NCBI GenBank assembly: GCA_943324565.2 | Contig: CALPMC020000008.1 | Span: 1 to 50,773 of the forward strand | Length of the DNA stretch: 50,773 bases | Reading direction: 5' to 3' | Source: Chitinophaga pinensis | Lineage (GTDB): Bacteria > Bacteroidota > Bacteroidia > Flavobacteriales_D > Crocinitomicaceae | Part shown: piece by piece, positions 1-8,365 of the stretch | Layout: every line of letters starts with the position of its first letter | How positions within the stretch are numbered: the first letter of the stretch is position 1 | Position numbers and translations under genes: made by a program | Notes under the pieces: generated by a model | Database searches by the model: none | What the model was told of the DNA's origin: nothing | What the model saw: the letters and a program-made list of their open reading frames with translations, nothing else

Positions 1-40
1 ATTTATTGTTTTCGTCTTGATTATTTTCTGAAGGAGTTCA

Positions 41-604
41 TTAAAGTTTCATCAAATTGGAACCCGCGAAAAATAGACTTGCTGCTTTGTTTAATTTTAG
101 TCCAACCTTTTTAAATCGTTCTTTTGTTAGTACATAAAGTTGATTATCAGTAGCTTCTTGATTTGTTAAAAGTTCATAACCTAACATTTTGTTGTATTGA
201 ATTGCTCTAACGTTGTCTTTTAAAATTCTGACACGCGAAAATTCAATACTTGTCATCATGTGAAAAACGAAATTGAGTAAAGTCAATGATGCATAAACAG
301 CAGCGAAAGAATGTTCGAAATCACGTTCACCGATAAAAATACCACCTTCTCCAAAGCCGATTTCAGGTTCAAAATTTTTAGCATTGATTAAACCTACTTT
401 TTTTCCTTCAAATTCAATGACAAAATAATAGTTGTATTTATTATTAATCGTTTGAAACCAAGCTTGTTGCATTTCTGGTGTGATGTATTCTCTGTAAATC
501 ATTTGATTCACCACATGCGCTGCATTTCGCCAAGAACGAATTAATTCCAAATCTGTTTCGCACAAACGAATCAGTCGGACATCAAATTGTTCTAGTATTA
601 GCAT
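41..604 (-). CDS. GNAT-family N-acetyltransferase
   Basis: A 187-residue protein of the RimJ/RimL-type GNAT fold, which transfers an acetyl group from acetyl-CoA to an amine. The N-terminal stretch RLIRLCETDLELIRSWRN and the later VRILKDNVRAIQYNKMLGYE, resembling the usual 'N..A...Y.k.GF' end of the fold, support this. The substrate cannot be read from sequence. The ATG overlaps the stop of the upstream glycosyltransferase gene by 7 bases, so the two are probably translated together. Acetyltransferases paired with sugar transferases often modify amino sugars of surface glycans, but that is inference. Bases 1-40 beyond its stop hold no gene I can support. Confidence 0.8.
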   Translation of the reverse strand: MLILEQFDVRLIRLCETDLELIRSWRNAAHVVNQMIYREYITPEMQQAWFQTINNKYNYYFVIEFEGKKVGLINAKNFEPEIGFGEGGIFIGERDFEHSFAAVYASLTLLNFVFHMMTSIEFSRVRILKDNVRAIQYNKMLGYELLTNQEATDNQLYVLTKERFKKVGLKLNKAASLFFAGSNLMKL

Positions 605-1503
605 TCTTTATCAGAAATATGGTAGGTGGGTGCGTTGTTAAGATTTGTCAGAATCGCTCGCATGTATTGGGCAATTACTCCGATGCAGAAAATGATTAAA
701 CCAGTTGAAAATAAAACACTTACGATTAAAGATGTATATCCTTTGATTTCAATTTTGTCAATTAAATATTTGCGAAGGAAGAAAATCCCGATTAGAAAAT
801 TGACAGCTGCAAGCGTAAAACCTGTTAAAGTTACTGCCTTCAAAGGAATTGCAGTTGAGTACATTACTACGTTTGCAGTAGTTTTGATCAAGCCTTTTAT
901 TTTATAGCGCGATTTTCTCAAAGCAGAAGGATTGTTTGTAACTGTTACAAATTCAACTTCGTGTGTGTACCACAATAAAAATTCATCAATAAAAACGAAT
1001 TGTTTATGACTTTCGGCTAATTTTCGTGCTATTTGTCCGTCGATCAAACGGAAACTACTTCCACGTCCTTTTTTTGCTCCTTCTAATTTAGAGACACGTT
1101 TGTAAATACCCTTTAAAAGCCGTTTAAACGAAGATTCCTTTTGTTGGTATTCACCATAAACAACTTTTGCTTTCGTCGCTATTTGTTTGTTAATTAACTT
1201 TTGAAATTCAGTAGGTAAAACTTCCAAATCGTCGTCTAGTGTCAGCACAAATTCACCTTTCGATTCTGCAAAGCCACAAAGCGTTGCGGCATGCTGACCG
1301 AAATTTTTGGAAAGACGGATAATTTTACAACGTTGATCTTTAGCTCGAATTTTTTTTAATTCCTCCCAGCTTGAATCTTGACTAAAATCATCAACGAAAA
1401 TAAATTCAATCGATTCTGTTTTGAAAAAAGAGGAAATAGCAGCATATAAATCAGAAATTCCTTTTGAATTATTGTAAACCGGAACCACTAAACTGTACAT
1501 CAT
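598..1503 (-). CDS. GT2 glycosyltransferase, GtrB/DPM1-like, membrane anchored
   Basis: A 301-residue family 2 glycosyltransferase of the polyprenyl-phosphate sugar transferase type (GtrB/ArnC/Dpm1-like), expected to load a sugar from a nucleotide donor onto a lipid phosphate at the inner membrane. Visible are the N-terminal SLVVPVYNN, VDD at residues 37-39, the metal-binding LDDDLE near 89-93, and two C-terminal hydrophobic segments at about 213-245 and 257-286. The start has two adjacent ATGs (1503 and 1500). It overlaps the downstream acetyltransferase gene, suggesting a two-gene unit. The 85-bp gap upstream holds a strong hairpin at the end of the helicase gene. Confidence 0.88.
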   Translation of the reverse strand: MMYSLVVPVYNNSKGISDLYAAISSFFKTESIEFIFVDDFSQDSSWEELKKIRAKDQRCKIIRLSKNFGQHAATLCGFAESKGEFVLTLDDDLEVLPTEFQKLINKQIATKAKVVYGEYQQKESSFKRLLKGIYKRVSKLEGAKKGRGSSFRLIDGQIARKLAESHKQFVFIDEFLLWYTHEVEFVTVTNNPSALRKSRYKIKGLIKTTANVVMYSTAIPLKAVTLTGFTLAAVNFLIGIFFLRKYLIDKIEIKGYTSLIVSVLFSTGLIIFCIGVIAQYMRAILTNLNNAPTYHISDKEC

Positions 1504-1562
1504 TTGCTATTTTTTTTTAAACATAGTAAAAATTTTTGAGTGCTGAAGTTTGTGAGGGAAAT

Positions 1563-1605
1563 AGCGAAGAAGGAGTTAGAATAGAAATCTAACTCCTTCT
1601 TCGCT
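1563..1605 (-). terminator. 18-bp perfect hairpin at the end of the helicase gene
   Basis: Arms 1563-1580 and 1588-1605 (18 bp, fully complementary) flank a 7-base loop. The 5' arm on the minus strand includes the last helicase codons and its TAG stop. Only a short ATTT follows, so it is an atypical rho-independent terminator and could instead be a 3'-end stabilising hairpin. Confidence 0.6.
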
Positions 1606-2911
1606 TTGGTTTACCGTATTTATCCATCATCGCTTTTTTGTGGTCATAACGGACATTGACTTTTTTGTTTTTATCTTTTTTCTCGTGAAATGCAGGACCA
1701 ACATCATCAGGTCGCGCCATTTTAACGAGTTTTCCAGGCATGACAACTTTCGGTTTTTCAAATTCCAATAATTCACTTGACAATTGAACTATCTCAGGAA
1801 TAGCTTGAAAGGGGAGTTTTTGTTGCATCAATTCTTCAATAGCTTCCAAGTTTGCATTTTCTTTTTCTGTTACAAATGTAATTGCGCTACCATTTTTATC
1901 AGCACGACCTGTACGTCCAATACGATGAATGTAATTTTCAGGAATTTCGGGGATATCAAAGTTTATAACATGTGTAACGTCTGAAACATCAATTCCACGT
2001 GCGATTAAGTCCGTAGCAATTAAAATAGAAATAACACCTGATTGAAAATTATTTACACTATTAAAACGGTAATTTTGTGCTTTATTGGAATGAATTACAC
2101 CTACTTTTTCTCCAAAAATAGATTCTATTTCTTCGAAGAGTAAATCAGCTAAGGCACGTGAACAAACGAAAACTAAGACTTTTGACGAATCGTTTGTGCT
2201 TTCAAGCAAGTAGTTTAAAACCTGAACTTTTGATTTAAAATTTGGAACGCTGTAGCCAATTTGATCTATTTGGGTTAAAGGTGTTCCAGAACGTGCTGCT
2301 TCTACACGAACAGGAGCAGTAAAATGTGCATCCAAAAAAGTACTTACTTCTTCTGAAAGCGTGGCAGAAAAAACCATATTTTGACGTTTCGCAGGTAAAA
2401 AATCAAAAATGCGCATCAACTGGTGACGAAAACCTAAACTCAAGGTTTCATCCACTTCATCTACCACCAATTTTGTTACTTTTTTTAGTTGTAAAGAGCC
2501 ATTGATAGCCAAATCAAGAATCCTTCCGGGGGTTCCAACAACGATATCTAAACCTTGTAAGACCATTGCGATTTGTGTGTTCATATTCGTTCCACCGTAA
2601 ACTCCGCCAACAGCAACGTTCATGTAAGTCGTCAATTTTTCAATTTCAGAAACAATTTGTGTAACCAATTCACGCGTTGGAACAATAATCAAAATCTGTG
2701 GATGAGGTTCTTTCGAAAATTTCCACATATTCAAACAGGGTAGGAGGTAAGCGAGCGTTTTTCCAGTTCCCGTTTGAGCAATTCCAATCGTATCTTGTCC
2801 AGACATCATTACATTGAAACTCGCTGATTGAATGGTTGTTGGCGTTTCATAGCCCAAATCATCTAAGGCGTTCCAAAGCTGTTTTTTTAAGTTTAAATCA
2901 CGAAATGTCAT
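1589..2911 (-). CDS. DEAD-box-family ATP-dependent RNA helicase (DEVD variant)
   Basis: A 440-residue RNA helicase that uses ATP to unwind or remodel RNA, probably in ribosome assembly or mRNA turnover. Motifs appear in order: Q motif with TIQ (26-28), AQTGTGKT (45-52), PTREL (78-82), TPGR (127-130), motif II as DEVD (151-154), SAT (182-184), ATDLIARGID (299-308) and HRIGRTGR (329-336). A lysine/arginine-rich tail follows. Motif II has valine in place of the alanine of DEAD. The Asp-Glu pair and final Asp are kept, so it should be active. A good -7 element (TAGCTTTG, minus strand, 2925-2932) lies just upstream. Monocistronic by appearance. Confidence 0.93.
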   Translation of the reverse strand: MTFRDLNLKKQLWNALDDLGYETPTTIQSASFNVMMSGQDTIGIAQTGTGKTLAYLLPCLNMWKFSKEPHPQILIIVPTRELVTQIVSEIEKLTTYMNVAVGGVYGGTNMNTQIAMVLQGLDIVVGTPGRILDLAINGSLQLKKVTKLVVDEVDETLSLGFRHQLMRIFDFLPAKRQNMVFSATLSEEVSTFLDAHFTAPVRVEAARSGTPLTQIDQIGYSVPNFKSKVQVLNYLLESTNDSSKVLVFVCSRALADLLFEEIESIFGEKVGVIHSNKAQNYRFNSVNNFQSGVISILIATDLIARGIDVSDVTHVINFDIPEIPENYIHRIGRTGRADKNGSAITFVTEKENANLEAIEELMQQKLPFQAIPEIVQLSSELLEFEKPKVVMPGKLVKMARPDDVGPAFHEKKDKNKKVNVRYDHKKAMMDKYGKPKRRRS

Positions 2912-2924
2912 GGAAAAATTTCTG

Positions 2925-2932
2925 CAAAGCTA
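2925..2932 (-). promoter_or_regulatory. -7 promoter element of the helicase gene
   Basis: On the minus strand 2932-2925 reads TAGCTTTG, matching the Bacteroidota TAnnTTTG consensus 13 bases before the ATG at 2911. No clear -33 TTTG was found at the usual spacing. Confidence 0.45.
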
Positions 2933-3024
2933 AGGAAAGAAAGTAACTTATGTCGATTTTTTCAAATTTAGGCTCGTTTTAGTGAACCAATTATACCTTA
3001 TATTTTTATGTTTTAATTAATTTA

Positions 3025-3062
3025 TTAGACTAATCAAACTTTCATTTGTTAGAGTAGTCTAA
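3025..3062. promoter_or_regulatory. Paired operator-like palindromes in the TonB receptor promoter
   Basis: Two similar 14-base sites lie 24 bases apart: TTAGACTAATCAAA (3025-3038) and TTAGAGTAGTCTAA (3049-3062). The second is a near-perfect palindrome (arms TTAGA/TCTAA), and TTAGACTA of the first is the exact inverse of TAGTCTAA in the second. The downstream site sits between the -33 and -7 elements, where a bound repressor would block RNA polymerase. The TTAG...CTAA form resembles boxes bound by DtxR/IdeR/MntR-type metal-dependent repressors. That identification is inference. Confidence 0.6.
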
Positions 3063-3076
3063 CTTTTTTATATTTG
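3044..3076 (+). promoter_or_regulatory. Promoter of the TonB-dependent receptor
   Basis: TTTG (3044-3047), 21-base spacer, then TATATTTG (3069-3076), a full match to the Bacteroidota TTTG/TAnnTTTG promoter. The expected start of transcription is near 3082, giving a short leader before the ATG at 3100. Confidence 0.7.
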
Positions 3077-3099
3077 TACACGAAAACCACCAAACTATA

Positions 3100-5562
3100 A
3101 TGAAAATAAGTTGCTTAGCTTTATCACTATGTCTTTCAACGGCTTTCAATTTGATAGCTCAGCAAGCAGAAATAAGTGGAAAACTGTTTTCAAATAAAAA
3201 AAAGCCAATTGAACTTGCTACGATTGGACTGAAGCAAACTAATTTTTTAGACACTTCAAAATCAGATGGAACTTTTCACTTAACTGAAATTCCTTTTGGC
3301 ACTTATAAATTACGTATTAGTTGTGCTGGATATGTCACTCGGGAAATTCCAATTTTAGTGGATAAAGCTTCTATTAATTTAAATGAAATTGAATTAGAAG
3401 TGTATATGATAAATTTACCGACCATAACCGTTAAGGTGATTTCAAAAAAGCTATTGGATAAAGAAAACCCAGTGGCAATTTATATGGTGAATGAAAAAAC
3501 AATTGATCGCACCTCCGAAAGTAATATCATTGATGTCTTGTCGAAAAACACACCTGGACTCACCAGCGTAAAATCTGGGCCAAATGTTTCTAAACCTTTC
3601 ATTAGAGGTTTGGGCTACAATCGCGTTTTAACCTTGTATGATGGAATTCGTCAAGAAGGACAACAATGGGGCGACGAGCACGGTATTGAAGTAGATGCGT
3701 ATGATATTCAAAATGCAGAAGTGATTAAAGGACCAGCGAGTTTGATGTATGGAACAGATGCTTTGGCTGGAGTGGTGAGTCTTTTTCCATATAAACCCAA
3801 GTTAAAGAATGGGGTAGAAGGGCGATATATTTCTGAATTTCAAAGTAATAATTTGTTGATTGGAAATGGATTGAGATGGAGCATCGTGAAAAATAGTTGG
3901 TCATTTGTGCTTCGAATTTCTTGGCGTTTGGCAAGTAATTATCAAAATGCAATCGATGGAAAAGTATACAATACGAATTTCAACGAGAAAAATATTTCTT
4001 CTGTTCTTGGTTACACAACTGAAAAAACAATCATTAGCTTTAATGCGAGCTTTTACGACAATCGACAAGGAATTCCCGATGGAAGTAGAGATTCTTTGAC
4101 CCGTCAGTTTACACAACAAATTTTCAATGGCGCTGCAGATATTTTGGAGTTGCGACCAATTGTTTCTGAGGAAGATTTGAATTCTTATAAAATTGCTCCG
4201 ATTCACCAACATATTCAGCATTTTAGAGTGTATTCACTTGGCGATTTTAAACTTAAAAAGGGAAGCTTGGATTATTCTTTAGGGTTTCAACAAAATCGAA
4301 GAAAGGAATTCAACCAACCTGAAACACCTGATTTAGCAGGACTTTCTTTGCGATTAAACACCGCGAATTATCATTTCAAGTATAGTTTTCCAGTTGTTAA
4401 AAATGTAGAAACCTTTTTGGGAATGAATGGCGTTTATCAATTCAATGAAAACCAAGCCGCGACAAGTTTTACAATTCCCAATTATCAACTTTTTGACGGT
4501 GGAGTTTTTTTTTATTCTAAATGGAAAAAGAACAAATTTTCAGTTTGCGGCGGTATTCGCAATGACATTCGCACGATTAACTTTGATAATTTCTACATTC
4601 AAAGTGATACGCTTACAGGTTTTGATTCGCAAGTTATTGGACTTGACACTTCAGGTGCAACCTTGCAATTCCCAAGCTATACTAAAGTGTTTCAAGGACT
4701 ATCTGCCAGTATTGGACTTTCTTATTTTTTCAATCAAAACTGGACGGTCAAAGCGAATGTTGGTCGTGGATTTCGAGCGCCAAACATTACTGAAATAGCA
4801 TCCAATGGTTTAGATCCTGGTGCACGTTTAATCTATTTAGGCAACCGAAATTTCGTTTCTGAGTTTTCATTACAAGAAGATATTGCTTTACTTTTCAACT
4901 CTAAAAATTTTACTGGAGAAATTAGTGTTTTCAATAATAACATTCAGAATTTCATCTATTTAGCTTTGGTTGCAGATTCTAATAATCAACCTTTAGTCGA
5001 TGCCCAAGGAAATAGAACCTACCAATACAAACAAGCTAAAGCACACTTATATGGTTTTGAGACGTGGCTCGCTTTTCATCCTGAAAAGTTAAAAGGTTTG
5101 ACATTGGATGGAAGTTTTAGTTGTGTTTATGGATTTAATCGCGAAGAAAAATACCGTAATCAAGGAATTCAAGGCGAGTATTTATCCTTGATTCCACCGG
5201 CACGTTTACTTTTAAATGCAGCTTACTCGTTTGCATTGAAAAACGCTTTTATTCAGTCAATTCGTCCTGTTGTTGAATATGAATTTAATGCAAGACAAAA
5301 TCGCTATTTAGCCGAAAACAATTCAGAAACAGCAACGGATGCTTATTCACTTTTTAACCTTCAACTCGGAATAGATTTTAAGTATTTGAAATCCAAAACA
5401 GCACAATTTCAATTTCAAGCCAATAATCTATTTGATACTGCTTTCCAGTCCCATTTGAGTCGTTTGAAGTATTTTGAGAATTATCAACAAACGCCAAATA
5501 ATCAACGTGGAATTTTCAGTATGGGAAGAAATTTATGTGTGAAATTGATTTTGAATTTTTAG
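3100..5562 (+). CDS. TonB-dependent outer-membrane receptor with CarboxypepD-like N-domain
   Basis: An 820-residue outer-membrane active transporter that imports a ligand with energy from TonB-ExbBD. A signal peptide ends near residue 20 (FNLIAQ). A carboxypeptidase-regulatory-like beta domain spans about 24-108 (ISGKLF...AGYVTREI), followed by the plug (about 125-230) and a 22-strand-type barrel ending in VKLILNF. The plug has FIRGLGYNRVLTLYDGIRQ and EGQQWGDEHGIEVD (186-199), a form I associate with metal or metal-chelate receptors rather than SusC glycan receptors; no SusD partner is present. The operator-like palindromes in its promoter also suggest metal control. The ligand itself (iron, manganese, zinc, haem) is unknown. 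Confidence 0.9.
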   Translation: MKISCLALSLCLSTAFNLIAQQAEISGKLFSNKKKPIELATIGLKQTNFLDTSKSDGTFHLTEIPFGTYKLRISCAGYVTREIPILVDKASINLNEIELEVYMINLPTITVKVISKKLLDKENPVAIYMVNEKTIDRTSESNIIDVLSKNTPGLTSVKSGPNVSKPFIRGLGYNRVLTLYDGIRQEGQQWGDEHGIEVDAYDIQNAEVIKGPASLMYGTDALAGVVSLFPYKPKLKNGVEGRYISEFQSNNLLIGNGLRWSIVKNSWSFVLRISWRLASNYQNAIDGKVYNTNFNEKNISSVLGYTTEKTIISFNASFYDNRQGIPDGSRDSLTRQFTQQIFNGAADILELRPIVSEEDLNSYKIAPIHQHIQHFRVYSLGDFKLKKGSLDYSLGFQQNRRKEFNQPETPDLAGLSLRLNTANYHFKYSFPVVKNVETFLGMNGVYQFNENQAATSFTIPNYQLFDGGVFFYSKWKKNKFSVCGGIRNDIRTINFDNFYIQSDTLTGFDSQVIGLDTSGATLQFPSYTKVFQGLSASIGLSYFFNQNWTVKANVGRGFRAPNITEIASNGLDPGARLIYLGNRNFVSEFSLQEDIALLFNSKNFTGEISVFNNNIQNFIYLALVADSNNQPLVDAQGNRTYQYKQAKAHLYGFETWLAFHPEKLKGLTLDGSFSCVYGFNREEKYRNQGIQGEYLSLIPPARLLLNAAYSFALKNAFIQSIRPVVEYEFNARQNRYLAENNSETATDAYSLFNLQLGIDFKYLKSKTAQFQFQANNLFDTAFQSHLSRLKYFENYQQTPNNQRGIFSMGRNLCVKLILNF

Positions 5563-5650
5563 AGCAAGGTTAATTGTGTATTCGTACCATTAAAAATAAT
5601 TTACCTTTGAAATACAAAATTTATTCGAAGTGAGATCTAGTTGTGAATTT

Positions 5651-5778
5651 TAGCGAACAATAAATGGCCTTGAATTTTATGGTTTTAGCTACTGAACTGA
5701 AACTGTTAATTTTTAAAATTTCTGTAAGAACATTTTTGAAAAATTTCAGTTTCAGAAAGGAGTTAAAATTGTTCGCTA
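5651..5778. repeat. Nested inverted repeats with 11-bp perfect ends (MITE-like)
   Basis: TAGCGAACAAT (5651-5661) is inverted exactly as ATTGTTCGCTA (5768-5778). Inside it CTGAAACTG (5697-5705) pairs with CAGTTTCAG (5747-5755). A further direct copy of GCGAACAA occurs at 5810-5817. The size (128 bp) and terminal inverted repeats resemble a miniature inverted-repeat element; no target-site duplication was identified. Confidence 0.45.
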
Positions 5779-5829
5779 CGAGTTCTAATTCTTTGGCGTA
5801 AAATAAATTGCGAACAAAATAGAAATTCA

Positions 5830-5889
5830 GAGCCTTGATTTTTGATTCTTTTAATCAAGTAAAAGAATGGCAAAATTTATTAAAGGCTC
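5830..5889. repeat. Second inverted-repeat structure before ddl
   Basis: GAGCCTT (5830-5836) pairs with AAGGCTC (5883-5889), enclosing a perfect 8-bp hairpin ATTCTTTT (5845-5852) / AAAAGAAT (5861-5868) with an 8-base loop. It may act as an AT-rich transcription end for either flanking gene. Confidence 0.4.
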
Positions 5890-5930
5890 AAACCATAATT
5901 CTAAGTTTAGTTGCGTATTCCCATTTTTAA

Positions 5931-6899
5931 TTACCCCAAAAATTCTACCTCCAAAATTTCTTGCCAAAAATTAGTAATAGTATTATTATCTGCTTGAATC
6001 ATTTGAGGAACAATACTTGCAGGCGAAAATCCAGGTGTTGTATTGACTTCAATAACATGTGGAATACCATTAACAACCATAAAATCAATACGTGCTATAG
6101 ATTTTAATTGAAGTAATTGATAAACATTTTTTGCTTGTTCTTGAACTTTGGCTTTCAATTCATCGTCAACGCGAGCTGGTGTAATTTCTTGTGATTTTCC
6201 GTTGTATTTTGCTTCGTAATCAAAGAATTCATTTTCAGAACAAATTTCTGTTAACGGTAAAGCGTGTAATCCATGTTTGGTTCTGTAAACACCACAAGTA
6301 ACTTCAGTTCCGTCTAAAAAAGATTCTATCACAACTGTTTGTCCTTCTTTAAAAGCAGTAGCTAAAGCAGCACTTAATTGGCTTATTTCTTTCACTTTTG
6401 AAATGCCATAACTTGAGCCAGAATCAGAAGGTTTAACAAAAACAGGTAAACCCAACGTATCGACGATTTGTTCGTTAGAAAACTGATTAATTGAACTTAA
6501 AAACAATGATTTCGCAACTGGAATTCCAAATGATTTCAAGAATTGATTGCAATACCATTTATCAAACGAAAGGGAAGAGGCTAATACGCCAGAATTAAGA
6601 TAAGGTATTTTTTTTATATCGAGTAGCGCTTGAATTTTTCCATTTTCCCCTGGGTTACCGTGAATATAAACAAGGCCTAAATCAATTTTTACTTCTTGTC
6701 CATTTTCTTGAAATGAAAACTGATTTAAATCAAAAGGAGTCTTCCCCGTTTCTGTTTCTACTTCCCAAATTGATTCACTCACAATTATTTTATAAACGAC
6801 AAAAGAACTTGGGAAATGAGCTTTGATTGTATTCGCACTTTTAATAGAAATATCAAATTCAGAGGATAAACCACCACAAAACAAGCCTACATTTTTCAT
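5931..6899 (-). CDS. ddl: D-alanine--D-alanine ligase
   Basis: A 322-residue ATP-grasp enzyme that joins two D-alanines for peptidoglycan precursor synthesis in the cytoplasm. The N-terminus GLFCGGLSSEFDISIKS carries the conserved glutamate (E14). HGNPGENG (80-87) corresponds to the family HGxxGEDG with Asn for Asp. The ATP-grasp segment KPSDSGSSYG is at 156-165 and the metal-binding IEVNTTPG at 283-290. The length is slightly below the usual 330-360 residues, as in other Bacteroidota. It is divergent from the neighbouring acyltransferase, with 119 bp between start codons. It stands alone rather than in the mur/fts cluster. Confidence 0.93.
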   Translation of the reverse strand: MKNVGLFCGGLSSEFDISIKSANTIKAHFPSSFVVYKIIVSESIWEVETETGKTPFDLNQFSFQENGQEVKIDLGLVYIHGNPGENGKIQALLDIKKIPYLNSGVLASSLSFDKWYCNQFLKSFGIPVAKSLFLSSINQFSNEQIVDTLGLPVFVKPSDSGSSYGISKVKEISQLSAALATAFKEGQTVVIESFLDGTEVTCGVYRTKHGLHALPLTEICSENEFFDYEAKYNGKSQEITPARVDDELKAKVQEQAKNVYQLLQLKSIARIDFMVVNGIPHVIEVNTTPGFSPASIVPQMIQADNNTITNFWQEILEVEFLG

Positions 6900-7018
6900 A
6901 CTTTTCGATTATTGAACGAAATTAATTTTTCTAATTCATCACAAAATCGATTCTAAAAAAAGTTATTAGTCGTACGATTGTTAAAACAGACCAAGCGATT
7001 TTTACTAATTTCGCATTC

Positions 7019-8338
7019 ATGCGTATTTTATATATTTTACTTTATCCTTTTATATGTCTAGCAGTTTTTCTTTTTTACAGAAGAATTGTTTCGATAAATA
7101 AACCAAAGTCAATCTTCAATCGAACTATTTATGCAGGAAATCATGCAGCATCGTTTATGGATCCATTGGTTGTAGCAACAAACAATAGAGCTGTGCTTTA
7201 TTTCATGACTCGATCAGATGTATTTACAAAATTTTCAAAACCATTTCTTTGGGCTTTTCACATGTTACCCATTTATCGTCAGCAAGATGGAGTTGACACA
7301 AAGGAAAAAAACGCAGAGGTTTTTCAAAAATGTACAGATGCTTTAGCAGCAAAAAAGAATTTATTAATTTATCCCGAAGGATTCACAGACGATGTATTTA
7401 TAAGAAGACTTAAGCCAATAAAAAAGGGTGCGGTTAGAATTGGCTTTATCGCTCTTGAAGCTTCTAATTGGAAGGAAAAAGTATATGTTTCCGCACTTGG
7501 TTGTAACTACACTTATCCAAATGCCATGCGAAGTGAACTTTTGATTTCAAACTCAGATCCAATTTGCTTGAACGACTATCGAGCTGAATATGAAGCAAAT
7601 TCTTATCAAGTTATAGCTGATTTAACAGCCAAAGTTGAGGTGTTAATGAAAGCTCAAATCACGCATATTGAACGCGAAGAATGGAGTGAATTCCACGAGC
7701 AAATAATGATTATTTCAGGTAAAGGAATGAATTACTTGACTTATGACAAATCACTTTCATTAGAACAAAGATGGAAGTATTCACAAAAACTAGCGAATTG
7801 GTTGAATACTTTTAGTGAAACGATACCAGTTGAGATTGAAAGTTTGAAGTCACAATTATCAATTTATTTTGAGCAATTAAAAAAATCTGAAATTCTCGAT
7901 TGTGATTTAAAAGCAAAAAAAGATAATTCTTACAATAGCTTTTTGAATTTGATGGCAATTATTGCACTTTTTCCTTTTGCAACTTTAGGAGCTTTACATT
8001 GTTATTTGCCTTATCGTTTCATTAAGAATTTCGTTGAAAAGAAATTTAAACGCGATGTTTTTTGGGGCTCAACCAAAATGGTTTTTGGAATGTTTATCCT
8101 TAGTTTGTTCAATGTTCCAATTGTCACGGTTTTGACAAATTACCTAGATCAACCTTTTTGGATTGGATTAATTTATTTCGTATTAATTAGTCTGTTTTGG
8201 CTTAGTTTTGTAAGTGCTAAACTAAAAATAAATCAGTTTGTTAGAATGTCAAAAATAAAGCGATTTAATACCGATGAATTGGTGAAAATGCGTCAAGAAT
8301 TAGAAGAACAAATTCAACAAATTGTACCTAAATTTTAA
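7019..8338 (+). CDS. PlsC-like lysophospholipid acyltransferase with C-terminal membrane domain
   Basis: A 439-residue membrane acyltransferase likely to act on lysophospholipid or glycerol-phosphate acceptors. An N-terminal membrane segment (about 3-20) is followed by the catalytic NHxxxxD motif as NHAASFMD (N41-D48) and the glycerol-phosphate-site motif PEG (119-121, in YPEGFTDD). After about residue 300 come three or four hydrophobic segments (about 308-330, 353-372, 380-400), an extension absent from short PlsC proteins but common in Bacteroidota homologues. ATG at 7019 is the first in frame. It is followed 27 bases later by lipA. Confidence 0.82.
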   Translation: MRILYILLYPFICLAVFLFYRRIVSINKPKSIFNRTIYAGNHAASFMDPLVVATNNRAVLYFMTRSDVFTKFSKPFLWAFHMLPIYRQQDGVDTKEKNAEVFQKCTDALAAKKNLLIYPEGFTDDVFIRRLKPIKKGAVRIGFIALEASNWKEKVYVSALGCNYTYPNAMRSELLISNSDPICLNDYRAEYEANSYQVIADLTAKVEVLMKAQITHIEREEWSEFHEQIMIISGKGMNYLTYDKSLSLEQRWKYSQKLANWLNTFSETIPVEIESLKSQLSIYFEQLKKSEILDCDLKAKKDNSYNSFLNLMAIIALFPFATLGALHCYLPYRFIKNFVEKKFKRDVFWGSTKMVFGMFILSLFNVPIVTVLTNYLDQPFWIGLIYFVLISLFWLSFVSAKLKINQFVRMSKIKRFNTDELVKMRQELEEQIQQIVPKF

Positions 8339-8365
8339 TATTTTCATTGATTGAAAGAACTAAAA

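Larger units (their letters stand above)
5563..5930. other. Non-coding gap between convergent genes, rich in inverted repeats
   Basis: No gene was seen in these 368 bases. Both flanking genes end here (receptor on plus, ddl on minus). The stretch contains three nested or adjacent inverted repeats, listed separately, and no GC-rich rho-independent terminator. It could be a degenerate miniature element or an AT-rich bidirectional termination zone. Confidence 0.6.

Noticed and set aside
626..907. 93-residue plus-strand open frame opposite the GT2 gene
   Set aside because: It lies wholly within the C-terminal membrane part of a clear glycosyltransferase and shows no family features.
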